Shown: positions 1-7,181, counted from the first letter of the stretch. The stretch: DNA of 16,837 bases from an uncultured Clostridia bacterium (GCA_946626395.1 CAMOUF010000261.1:1-16837); one strand, 5' to 3'. Program-made: numbers and translations. Notes: generated from the sequence alone by a model not told the origin.

Positions 1-380
1 AGCGAAGAAACGTCAGGCATGTCAGCCAGCCTGCTCCGAAACGCCCTGATATCCCGGAGGCTTATGTATCGATTCTTGAGGGCGCTTTGAATCTCCAGGC
101 AGGTGGCTTCGGAGGAATCCACCCAAGCCTTGAGGGCCTTTTCCCGTTCCGCCGCCACGGCTTCACTCTGGCCCATCCCCGCCAGCCAACGGTACCGCTG
201 GGAGGGCTGCTCCATAGAGACAGCCAGAGGAAAGAGGAGCGTCTGCCAGGCGATGTCGTTTGGCCGCAGGGGCTCACCGTTCAAAGCAGGCTGCTTTTGA
301 TAGCAGAAGCCGCACTCCGCGCTTGTCTTTCGCGCCGAAGCATAGAAGGGCCTGCCGCAGGATTTGCACCGGAACAGCAT
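1..380 (-). CDS. Zinc-ribbon protein, C-terminus beyond the left edge (partial)
   Basis: An open frame starts at ATG 380 (minus strand) and runs without a stop to the window edge, giving 126 codons. The N-terminus carries two CxxC knuckles (C5-C8 and C23-C26), typical of a short zinc ribbon. It is followed by a largely helical, Glu/Lys/Arg-containing stretch with no motif I recognise. The start lies only 11 bases after the stop of the AAA+ ATPase gene, and its ribbon-like GAGG ribosome binding site overlaps that stop codon (TGAGGT), so the two genes are almost certainly translationally coupled. Being the last visible gene of the GrpE-like/Hsp70/AAA+ operon suggests it works with those chaperone-like proteins, possibly as an adaptor; that is inference. 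The same kind of N-terminal zinc ribbon occurs in the divergent gene at 4939. Function unknown; the reading frame itself is well supported. Confidence 0.75.
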   Translation of the reverse strand, partial: MLFRCKSCGRPFYASARKTSAECGFCYQKQPALNGEPLRPNDIAWQTLLFPLAVSMEQPSQRYRWLAGMGQSEAVAAEREKALKAWVDSSEATCLEIQSALKNRYISLRDIRAFRSRLADMPDVSS

Positions 381-391
381 CGTTTTTTACC

Positions 392-1801
392 TCATTGAAA
401 GCCAATGGTGCGGCGCGCGGAATCCCGGGAGCCCTGCCGAAGCAGATCATCGCAGGCTTGATTCAGCAGCGCCCGGCTGATTCTGTCCTTGCCCTGCACC
501 ACGGCCAGTCTGCCCGCCTCCTTGGCCACATACACCGCGTCGGAGATAGGCCGCTGGCACAGCCGCCGGGCGATCCGACCCAAATCCAGGTCCGGCTCCT
601 TGGGCACCTCCTCAAGCAGAGAGGATAACAGCGCTTTCAGCTCCTCTTCCGACGGCATATCCACCGTCAGCAGATGATCAAAGCGGCCTTTGCGGGTGAT
701 GGCCTGGTCGATTTTCTGGGGCATATTGGTCATGCCGAACAGCAGCACCCGATGCTTGGGCAGCTCGGGCAGAATCCTGAGAAATTCCGCCATCTCCTCC
801 ACATGGTATTGCTGGCTTCCGTACAAATCAGAGCGGGAGGAGAGGAAAGCTTCCATTTCGTCCATGATCACAATGGAAGGCGCGCTGTCCATGGCCTGCT
901 GAAACAATTGGGAAATGAGCCTGCTGGTTTCATGGATATAGCTGGAGCCAATGCTGGAGGCATTGACCGAAAAGCTCGGCCAGCCCAGATATTCCGTCAG
1001 CTTTTCCACGGCGTAGGTCTTCCCGCAGCCGGGCGGTCCGGAGAGCAGGGTAGGGCCCGGGAAGGAAATGCCCATCTTCCGATAGGCCTCCTCCCGGTCG
1101 ATCACGTCGATGATCCTTTCCCGGAAAAAGGCTTCCAGCTTCGGGCGGCCCGGCAGGGAAAACGCGCCCTGGCGGGCAGGCAGGGCTCGCTTCGTGGGCG
1201 TGACGGCGGGCATATCCTTGGGCTGAGGCGCTTCCCGAATTTTTTCAGGGCTGGTTTCCTGCCAGTCAAACAGGGCGAGCAAATCCAAATACATGCTTTC
1301 CGTCAGGCCCGGCGTCCAGGCGCGCATGCGCTGCCCGTCGGTAAAGGGCACGTTTACCCCGCCGGACAGCCACCGGCCCAGCACCCAGGCATCCCGGTCG
1401 GGGCCCTCTCCCCCTGCCAGGGGCAAAAGGTGGGGAAGCTGGGGCAGATAGAAGCACAGGCCCAGGGGCGTGCTTTTCCATTCCTCCCGGGAGCGGGCGA
1501 AGGCCTGGACGATGGCCATGGCCTGGGAGCCGCTTTGCGGATAAGGCCCTTCCGCCGAGGCGGAAATCATGTCGGGAAGGGCCGCCTCCGCCGTCAGCAT
1601 GCCGCAGGGAAGCGGCAGAAACACGCCGGGCTCCACGAAGCCTGCGTCCAGCCAGCTTTCGTGCAGCTCAGGGGAAACGCACAGGGCGCTGCCCGTGTCC
1701 GTCAGCCAGATTTGCCAGCCGGGGCGCTTGATATACCGTTGCCTGAGCACGCCGCCCTGAGGAAGCTGTTCCCCGGTTTGGGGTTCTGAAAGGTTGCACA
1801 T
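392..1801 (-). CDS. AAA+ ATPase with unrecognised N-terminal domain
   Basis: The 469-residue protein has a single classical AAA module at about residues 215-430. It shows Walker A GPPGCGKT (255-262), Walker B IVIMDE (310-315), a sensor-1 Asn in GMTN (N359), and a KGRFD motif whose Arg373 (with Arg370) suits the arginine-finger position of FtsH/Cdc48-type AAA proteins. Such modules form hexamers that remodel or unfold proteins using ATP. Residues 1-200 match nothing I recognise and contain no transmembrane segment or zinc motif, so the protein is probably cytosolic. No protease motif (HExxH) follows the AAA module, so it is not an FtsH protease. The start at 1801 is preceded by an AGAGGA ribosome binding site, 22 bases after the Hsp70 stop. 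Location directly behind an Hsp70 and its GrpE-like factor suggests a joint chaperone function (inference). Confidence 0.88.
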   Translation of the reverse strand: MCNLSEPQTGEQLPQGGVLRQRYIKRPGWQIWLTDTGSALCVSPELHESWLDAGFVEPGVFLPLPCGMLTAEAALPDMISASAEGPYPQSGSQAMAIVQAFARSREEWKSTPLGLCFYLPQLPHLLPLAGGEGPDRDAWVLGRWLSGGVNVPFTDGQRMRAWTPGLTESMYLDLLALFDWQETSPEKIREAPQPKDMPAVTPTKRALPARQGAFSLPGRPKLEAFFRERIIDVIDREEAYRKMGISFPGPTLLSGPPGCGKTYAVEKLTEYLGWPSFSVNASSIGSSYIHETSRLISQLFQQAMDSAPSIVIMDEMEAFLSSRSDLYGSQQYHVEEMAEFLRILPELPKHRVLLFGMTNMPQKIDQAITRKGRFDHLLTVDMPSEEELKALLSSLLEEVPKEPDLDLGRIARRLCQRPISDAVYVAKEAGRLAVVQGKDRISRALLNQACDDLLRQGSRDSARRTIGFQ

Positions 1802-1823
1802 GGTGGAAATCCTCTTCTATGGT

Positions 1824-4301
1824 TCAGGAGCCTTTCAGCACGCTGACGGGCTCGTACATGGTATCGGTGTCCACATTGGTTTCAGGCTTTTCAATCCTGT
1901 TGAGGGCAGAAATGATCTCTTTGAGCTTTCCAAACTGCTTGTTTTCTATGCAGGCTCTGCCCTGGGCCTTAAGCTGGTTGAACAGGGCGGCGTCCGAATA
2001 ATCCCCGGGCCTGGACACGCGGATCTCGAACTGATTCTGAATGAACCGGTCCGAATGCTCCAGCACCCGCCAGCTGCGCACCCTGAATTGCTTCATGATG
2101 GTGTCGAAGGTTTCGTCGTTGTGATCGATGGCCCGGCGGGCGGAGTCGTACATATCGTCGATCAGGGTCTGATCCGCCTCCGTGATCTCATCCCGGTAAT
2201 CGTTGATCAGATCGATCAAGCCGTTCAGCTCCATGAGGCGCACGTCCTTTAAATGCTCCTGCCGGTACCGGGCGGCCTTCCGCTGGCAGTCCAGCAGATC
2301 GTTGGCGGACTGCTGCAAAACTTCCGGGTCTTCGTTGTTCAGGTTCGTTTGAATGGCGTGGATCTGAACGAGGATGTTCAGCAGTTCCCCGTTGAAGGAA
2401 TGAGACATGAGCCTGGAAACGCGTTTTTCCAATTGATTGGCGCTGCCCATCAGCGCGGAGGGATCGTCCAGGTTCAGCTGCCCCTCGAAGCGGCTGTAAA
2501 AGTTCTGCTGGGCCAGCACGGCCCCAACCGACGGAATGGTCACGCCCAAAAGCAAATTGCCGGATTCGCTGACCTCGTATTCGCAGATGATTTCCGCGCC
2601 CACGGTGATCACGCCGGAAGAAAAGCTGCTGCCGGGAATGCGGTAAATGCCGATATAGCGGTTGTCCTCGATGGGATCGGCGATTTCCCCTTCCCACAGG
2701 GTGAACACCAGCGCCTCCCCACTGCCCGCCACCAGCCGCTTTCCAGCCCGGAGGGAAATGCTGCCCCGCTTGGGCAGATGCTCGTTTTCCCGCACCAGGT
2801 AAACTGGCACCGCCTTGCCGCCCACCCGTTCCAGCGCCTTGAGGGCAATGGCGTGGGAGGAGGGAATGGCGTTGACGGAAGCCATGACACGGCTGATCAA
2901 GATGGTTTCGTGGGACAGGGACACGGCCTGGCCCTGGCTGTCATAGAGGCTTATATGGAACACATGCTGGCCGTTTTCCTTGAGGGGAACCTTCACGATG
3001 CCCTTTCCCTGGAAGGATTGCCTGCCGCTGATCCATCCGTCGGTTTCGGAGAAAAGCTCCACGGAAAAAGCCTCGCCCCTGCTGTGGATCACGGCCACCC
3101 GGGCAGTGCTTTCGGACACCCGCTGCTCATAGCGGATTTCAAAGTCCTTTTCCTCCGCCCGCTGGTATTTTTCTATTCGGTTGTGCTGCCGGGAGCTCCA
3201 GTCGATGGACTCGGCGAAAATGGAAGCGCCTTCCGCTACCGCAGTCATGGGATTGGCCGTGCCCTTTTCCCGGATGGCCAGGGCATTCATCACAAACTGC
3301 TGCAGGGGCGGATACACCGTGGGCCCACCGATGAACACGATTTTCTGAACGTCCTGGCTCTGCACGCCCGCCTTTTGCACCGTGGCCCTGGATATATCCA
3401 CCGTGGTCTGGAGCAGGGGCCGGATCAGCTGGCTCAGCCTGCTTTGGGTGATGGGCACGTCCAGGTAAATGTCCTGTCCGTCCAGATCCTGTTGGCCGAT
3501 ATGCATTTCATCCATTTGGATGCAGGCCTCCGGCCGCATGGACAATTCGATCTTCGCCTGTTCGCAGGCGTAGTATGACAGCTGACGCAGGCGGCGAAAA
3601 TCCGGGCTGCGCTCCACATCCTCGGGCAGATGGAAATGCTCCCGCAGCCAGGGCAGAACGGCTTCCCGCCACAGCAGCCGGTCCCACTCCCTGCCGCCGC
3701 ACATTTCCTTGCCGCCCTGGGCCAGCAGGTTCACCTGCCCGCCCGCATGCTCCGCCACGGAAATATCGAAGGTGCCGCCGCCCAGGTCGTACACTAAAAA
3801 TATCCCGTCAAGGGGCTTTTCCTTCATCACGCTCATCACCGCAGCCACCGGCTCCTGAAGCAGCGCCACATTCCCGATGCGGGCCAGGGTGGCCGCCTGG
3901 AGCGTGGCGTCCTTTTTCATTTGGTTAAAGGCGGCGGGCACGGTGATCACCGTGGCGGTGTCCGGGTCGCTTTGCCATTCCGGAGGCAGATAGCCAAAGA
4001 GCAGACGCAGGATTTCCGCGCTGCATTCCTCCGGGGTCAGGGTTTCCTGGCTCACGGCAAAAGTATATTTCATGCTGGTGCCCAGATACCGTTTAAACAG
4101 TGTGGCGGCGTTCTTTTCGTCCATGGGCGCCATTTCATAGGCCCTGCGGCCATAAAACCGGTGGCCGTGGCGGTCCACATAAATAGCGGAGGGGGTCACG
4201 TCGTTCTGCTCCGGGCTTTTCCACACCCGGGTGTCCGCGCCGTCAAAGGAGCAGATCACGCTGTTGGTGGTGCCCAGGTCAATGCCTACATATTTTTTCA
4301 T
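1824..4301 (-). CDS. Divergent Hsp70 (DnaK-like) chaperone ATPase
   Basis: This is an 825-residue Hsp70-family protein, longer than DnaK (about 610-640). The nucleotide-binding domain (about 1-370) is intact: phosphate-1 IDLGTTNS (7-14), Lys70 in the FKRYLG context, Glu150 in QEPVAA, phosphate-2 YDLGGGTFDIS (171-181) with Thr177 and Asp179, and an adenosine motif starting IGGPTVYPP (324-332). The usual Arg of GGSTRIP is replaced in that last motif. The canonical interdomain linker (VLLLDVTPLSLG) and standard substrate-binding domain are not visible. Residues about 385-605 look beta-rich and 606-825 helical, ending in VLKGS. It is therefore not the housekeeping DnaK but a specialised paralogue. 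The start overlaps the GrpE-like stop as ATGA, with GGAGG five bases upstream. A partner role with the AAA+ ATPase downstream is inferred from context. Confidence 0.9.
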   Translation of the reverse strand: MKKYVGIDLGTTNSVICSFDGADTRVWKSPEQNDVTPSAIYVDRHGHRFYGRRAYEMAPMDEKNAATLFKRYLGTSMKYTFAVSQETLTPEECSAEILRLLFGYLPPEWQSDPDTATVITVPAAFNQMKKDATLQAATLARIGNVALLQEPVAAVMSVMKEKPLDGIFLVYDLGGGTFDISVAEHAGGQVNLLAQGGKEMCGGREWDRLLWREAVLPWLREHFHLPEDVERSPDFRRLRQLSYYACEQAKIELSMRPEACIQMDEMHIGQQDLDGQDIYLDVPITQSRLSQLIRPLLQTTVDISRATVQKAGVQSQDVQKIVFIGGPTVYPPLQQFVMNALAIREKGTANPMTAVAEGASIFAESIDWSSRQHNRIEKYQRAEEKDFEIRYEQRVSESTARVAVIHSRGEAFSVELFSETDGWISGRQSFQGKGIVKVPLKENGQHVFHISLYDSQGQAVSLSHETILISRVMASVNAIPSSHAIALKALERVGGKAVPVYLVRENEHLPKRGSISLRAGKRLVAGSGEALVFTLWEGEIADPIEDNRYIGIYRIPGSSFSSGVITVGAEIICEYEVSESGNLLLGVTIPSVGAVLAQQNFYSRFEGQLNLDDPSALMGSANQLEKRVSRLMSHSFNGELLNILVQIHAIQTNLNNEDPEVLQQSANDLLDCQRKAARYRQEHLKDVRLMELNGLIDLINDYRDEITEADQTLIDDMYDSARRAIDHNDETFDTIMKQFRVRSWRVLEHSDRFIQNQFEIRVSRPGDYSDAALFNQLKAQGRACIENKQFGKLKEIISALNRIEKPETNVDTDTMYEPVSVLKGS

Positions 4302-4711
4302 GGTTCCTCCAGTTCTTCGGCGAGCATCACAGCGCCCGTCTTTCGCACCTGTCCGTTTTCCATCACGATGGGCTCCACCATTTGGGCCACGCGGAAAACG
4401 GCGTCCGGCCGCTCCGGGAAATCCTCCAGGTTCAGCGGCGTCACCGCCATGCCCACGTCAAAGCTTTGGCCGGTCACATCCACGATTTTCAAATGCGCTT
4501 CGTCCATCACTGCCTGCGCCTTACGCATATACCACAGCCATTGATTGGTGAGCCGGTCGGCGTCCACGGGGTCCATCGCGCCCAGGCAGCTTGTAAGCGC
4601 CTGCTGAAACCGCCAGGTTTCCGAAGCAAAATCCACCATGGCCTGGCTGGCTTTTTCCTCCGGAGCTCTCTGGCCCAAAGCGTCTTTTTTCTTTTGCAGG
4701 GATTTGATCAT
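4298..4711 (-). CDS. GrpE-like nucleotide exchange factor, short and divergent
   Basis: This 137-residue protein begins with a Lys-rich helical segment and a helix (about 20-75). It then has a C-terminal part resembling the GrpE beta-domain: IVDVTGQSFDVGMAV (76-90) corresponds to the GrpE pattern of a Gly, then FDP, then HEA, and a later segment ending NGQVRKTGAVMLAEE (119-133) corresponds to the NGRxLRxAxVxVA strand. GrpE releases ADP from Hsp70. E. coli GrpE is 197 residues; here the long N-terminal coiled coil is much shorter and the HE of the signature is changed to GM. It is the first gene of the operon and its TGA overlaps the Hsp70 ATG by ATGA, exactly the pairing expected for an exchange factor and its Hsp70. 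An AAAGGA ribosome binding site lies about 11 bases upstream. The assignment rests on motif resemblance plus context. Confidence 0.7.
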   Translation of the reverse strand: MIKSLQKKKDALGQRAPEEKASQAMVDFASETWRFQQALTSCLGAMDPVDADRLTNQWLWYMRKAQAVMDEAHLKIVDVTGQSFDVGMAVTPLNLEDFPERPDAVFRVAQMVEPIVMENGQVRKTGAVMLAEELEEP

Positions 4712-4768
4712 CGGCTTTTCTGTCCTTTCTTTTTCTGTCCTGATCTTTCACGCTGTTTCATTTAAAAC

Positions 4769-4798
4769 ATTATACCAAATAATGCTTTCCCCGGTCAA
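4769..4798 (-). promoter_or_regulatory. Sigma-A promoter of the GrpE-like/Hsp70/AAA+ operon
   Basis: On the minus strand the sequence reads TTGACC, 18 bases, then TATAAT, with TGG directly before the -10 box (an extended -10). It lies 58 bases upstream of the GrpE-like start, in an AT-rich gap. No CIRCE (HrcA) inverted repeat is visible nearby, so control differs from that of many housekeeping dnaK operons. Confidence 0.82.
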
Positions 4799-4827
4799 CT
4801 CTCAGTAGAAAATCAGGAAAGACTCCT

Positions 4828-4857
4828 TTGGCATGAGAAATTGTAAATTTATATTAT
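4828..4857 (+). promoter_or_regulatory. Probable promoter of the zinc-ribbon membrane protein gene
   Basis: TTGGCA and TATTAT are separated by 18 bases, about 80 bases before the ATG at 4939. It sits back to back with the minus-strand promoter at 4769-4798; about 29 bases separate the two -35 boxes, so one regulator could influence both. The boxes are good but not perfect, and other AT-rich hexamers nearby (for example around 4889) could serve instead. Confidence 0.5.
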
Positions 4858-4924
4858 ATTGCAGGAGTTTGTCCTTTTATTGCGAATATATAAAAGAATC
4901 ATGTTTTTTTATTGCAGGCATGAT

Positions 4925-4930
4925 GGGAGG
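4925..4930 (+). promoter_or_regulatory. Ribosome binding site deciding the start at 4939
   Basis: GGGAGG lies eight bases before ATG 4939. A longer in-frame reading from GTG 4930 would start inside this site, so the ATG is preferred. Confidence 0.8.
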
Positions 4931-4938
4931 TGTTTTTT

Positions 4939-6774
4939 ATGAAGTGTCCCAATTGCGGCCAATGGAATCGGGCGTCGTTCCCGCGCTGCTTTCACTGCGG
5001 AGCGGAGCTGCCCAAGGAGGAGCAGCCCCGGCAGCCCGGCGCGGCGCCCCAGGTTCCCGCAGGCGCGCAGAAAATATATATCCAGATCAACGAGGCCGGA
5101 CAGGCCACCGCCGCCGAGGACAGCCGGGATCAGCTGGCCCGGGAAATGAAGGATTTGGCCGCCCGGAAGCACCGGGGCGAAAAAGAGCAGCGCATGCTGC
5201 GGGAAAACAGCGCCCAGCAGGGCTTCGTTCCCTCTCCCCGCATCGCCCAGACCCTGACGGGCCGGAAAATCTTCCCCATTCCCCAGAACACCTCCTACAC
5301 CAAGGACGGCGTGGAGGTGGAGGGCATCGTGCGTCCCGACGCCATTCCCGTGGTGTCCAGCCGGGTGATCGGCTATGACGAGGCCGCCCGGCCCGAGCCC
5401 GGCATGGGGCCGGTGGACAGCTACACCCGCAAGCACCGGGGCAAGCAGATCAAGCTGTACAAGCGCAGCTTCCTGCGCCGGTTCGGAAAGCTCATCGCCG
5501 CAGTGCTGATCCTGGCGGCGGCAGGCTTTGTGGCCTATGATCGGGTATATGTGCCCTATCAGGCCCGGCAGCTGGCCACATCCCTCAAGGAAAACACCAT
5601 CATCACCCCGTCCATTCTGAATGAAATGCCCGCCCATATCGTCAAAATTCCCGGGGAGGACGGACAATCCTACTGGATTACGGAGCTGAAAAAGACCTAT
5701 GTGGTGGTGGGCGGCTACGCCACCATCGAGGTGGCCGATTATAAATGGTACGAGGACATGAACGAAATCACCGAGGAATCCGTTCAGGCCACCATCACTC
5801 CTTATCTGCGCACCAGCGCGGGAGAGCAAAAGAAAATGGAGCAGATCACCTTCCAGGTGGACGTGCCGGAATCCACGTTGGAATTGGTCAGCCCCACCTC
5901 CCTGAACGCCCAGACCTACCGCCAGCTCTACGAAATCCAGTTCCGAGTGGCTAGAAACAGCACCGTGACCATCAACGGCGAGGATGTATCCAGCCTGATG
6001 AACAACACCGAAGGCCTGATCACCTACAACGCCTCCGTGGCAGCCATGGGGGACAATGAATTTGTGATCACCACCCGGGCCCAATACTGCCGCCAGAAAA
6101 CCGTGACATTGGTGATCAACCGTCCCAAGCAGCAGGTCAAGCTGGATCTGGCCGCGGATATCGCCACCCGCTGGTCCCCCGCCCGAAAACAGGACGAGGC
6201 CACCGGCGAATGGTATGAGCCCCGCATGACCATCAGCGGCACCACCGTGAGCTGGGCCACACTGACCATCGAATCCCCGTTTGTGAACCTGGATCTGAGC
6301 AAAATGCAGGTGAGCGGCGAATTTTCTTTTGAAGCCGTGTTCAGCAAGATCGGCAACAACACCATCCGCATCACCGCCTCCGTTCCCGGCTACGAACCCA
6401 GCACCGTGGAGCATGAAGTGTATTACGTGCCCATCGCGGATATCTATACCCGCAAGGCCTGGAGCATGAAGGATCAGTATACGGATTACCTGAACAATTC
6501 CGACCGGCGCATCAGCAATACGCAAATCTATCAGATCGACGCCACCTGCACCGAAATCATTTCCACCAACCGTCAGATGGCCGTGTTTGAATTGACGGAC
6601 GGCTCCGGCCGCTCCGTGGCCCTGACCAATTATACCTACGACAACTGGCAGGTGGGCTCCACCTATAAGCTGTTTGGCGACGCCTACGGCGTATACAACG
6701 GCGCGCCCTGGCTCAACGGCCGGTACAGCTATATCCAAAAGACCGCCGAGGAAGAGGAGGAAACCAAGAAATAA
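4939..6774 (+). CDS. Membrane protein with N-terminal zinc ribbon and large beta-rich outer region
   Basis: The 611-residue protein opens with a zinc ribbon (CPNC at 3-6 and CFHC at 17-20). A charged, low-complexity cytoplasmic segment follows (about 22-180), then one transmembrane helix (about 184-200) flanked by Arg/Lys on the N-terminal side. A roughly 410-residue, Thr/Val-rich, probably beta-sandwich region comes next, ending in an acidic tail. There is no signal peptide ahead of the ribbon, so the ribbon should stay inside and the large C-terminal part outside. I recognise no enzyme motif; one segment (about 310-400, with VTINGEDVSS) looks like an Ig-like fold. It is divergent from the Hsp70 operon and shares its promoter region, and that operon also encodes a zinc-ribbon protein. 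A role as envelope partner or sensor is inference only. Confidence 0.8.
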   Translation: MKCPNCGQWNRASFPRCFHCGAELPKEEQPRQPGAAPQVPAGAQKIYIQINEAGQATAAEDSRDQLAREMKDLAARKHRGEKEQRMLRENSAQQGFVPSPRIAQTLTGRKIFPIPQNTSYTKDGVEVEGIVRPDAIPVVSSRVIGYDEAARPEPGMGPVDSYTRKHRGKQIKLYKRSFLRRFGKLIAAVLILAAAGFVAYDRVYVPYQARQLATSLKENTIITPSILNEMPAHIVKIPGEDGQSYWITELKKTYVVVGGYATIEVADYKWYEDMNEITEESVQATITPYLRTSAGEQKKMEQITFQVDVPESTLELVSPTSLNAQTYRQLYEIQFRVARNSTVTINGEDVSSLMNNTEGLITYNASVAAMGDNEFVITTRAQYCRQKTVTLVINRPKQQVKLDLAADIATRWSPARKQDEATGEWYEPRMTISGTTVSWATLTIESPFVNLDLSKMQVSGEFSFEAVFSKIGNNTIRITASVPGYEPSTVEHEVYYVPIADIYTRKAWSMKDQYTDYLNNSDRRISNTQIYQIDATCTEIISTNRQMAVFELTDGSGRSVALTNYTYDNWQVGSTYKLFGDAYGVYNGAPWLNGRYSYIQKTAEEEEETKK

Positions 6775-6857
6775 CCGTCCCCGGCAAGCGCGCAGGAAAG
6801 ATGAACAATGTCACATTTTTTGTCGTTTTTTGCGAAAAAAATCCCATTTTGGTGAAA

Positions 6858-6888
6858 ATCCCCCTGTTCAACGCCTTGACAAGGGGAT
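6858..6888. repeat. Imperfect dyad over the -35 box of the 6S RNA promoter
   Basis: The arm ATCCCCCTGTTCAA and the arm TTGACAAGGGGAT are inverted copies around a CGCC centre, with one mismatch and one extra base. The right arm contains the -35 hexamer TTGACA. No T run follows, so it does not look like a terminator of the preceding gene. It could be an operator. Confidence 0.5.
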
Positions 6889-6904
6889 GGAATCCGCATA
6901 TAAT
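6876..6904 (+). promoter_or_regulatory. Perfect-consensus sigma-A promoter of the 6S RNA gene
   Basis: TTGACA, 17 bases, TATAAT: a full consensus. The expected start of transcription (about 6911) falls at the first bases of the 6S RNA closing stem. Strong promoters are usual for stable RNAs. Confidence 0.9.
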
Positions 6905-6910
6905 AGAACC

Positions 6911-7110
6911 TGTAAGAATGCTCCTGAGGTGTTCGCCAGTTTTCTGTTTTTACCCACATTTCATTAAACGGAACCTGGGCCAGGAAGCCGGATGTCACGC
7001 CCCCGTGCTCTGCACGCCAGGGGACGGCAGAAAGTTTCCGCCGGGCACCGGCCTGCTTAACATAGCGGGTGAAAAAATAGAGGACAGCGGCATCTTGGGG
7101 TATTCTTCCG
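6911..7110 (+). ncRNA. ssrS: 6S RNA
   Basis: This RNA of about 200 nt is the regulator that mimics an open promoter and binds the housekeeping RNA polymerase holoenzyme. The 5' part reads CTGAGGTGTTCGC and the 3' part GCGGCATCTTGG, closely matching the ends of known 6S RNAs (E. coli has TGAGATGTTCGC and GCGGCATCTCGG). The two ends pair: AAGAATGCTC near 6914 with the segment ending ATTCTT at 7107, and CTGAGGTG with CATCTTGG, with several G-U pairs. An apical hairpin (CCCC-GTGC with GCAC-GGGG, about 7000-7023) lies in the middle. It is flanked by a consensus promoter and followed by an intrinsic terminator, so it is an independent unit. Exact ends are estimated. An open frame crossing this stretch is not a gene. 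Confidence 0.87.
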
Positions 7111-7114
7111 TTTT

Positions 7115-7148
7115 GGATGTGTGCATGATTTTGCCGCGTCCTTTTTTT
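7115..7148 (+). terminator. Intrinsic terminator of the 6S RNA gene
   Basis: GGATGTG pairs with CGCGTCC (two G-U pairs). Inside it GCA pairs with TGC after a one-base bulge, and seven T residues follow directly. It separates 6S RNA from the transporter operon. Confidence 0.75.
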
Positions 7149-7152
7149 GTGC

Positions 7153-7181
7153 TTGTCAAATCAGGGAGATTATGATAAACT
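7153..7181 (+). promoter_or_regulatory. Promoter of the transporter-hydrolase operon
   Basis: TTGTCA, 17 bases, TAAACT, placed just after the 6S terminator and about 60 bases before the transporter start. This leaves a leader of about 55 bases that ends in a GAGAGGGG ribosome binding site. Confidence 0.68.

Noticed and set aside
674..1789. Long plus-strand open frames opposite the AAA+ and Hsp70 genes (also 2253-3578)
   Set aside because: They are antisense shadows of well-conserved proteins in GC-rich sequence, with low-complexity, repeat-like translations and no domain.
4712..4938. CIRCE (HrcA) operator for the Hsp70 operon
   Set aside because: No TTAGCACTC/GAGTGCTAA inverted repeat is present in the gap.
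4909..6738. 609-codon minus-strand open frame opposite the zinc-ribbon membrane protein
   Set aside because: The translation is Gly/His/Val-rich, typical of antisense frames. The plus strand has a zinc ribbon, a transmembrane segment and a good ribosome binding site.
6801..7175. 124-codon plus-strand frame across the 6S RNA region
   Set aside because: It spans the promoter, 6S RNA and terminator, has no good ribosome binding site and shows no domain.
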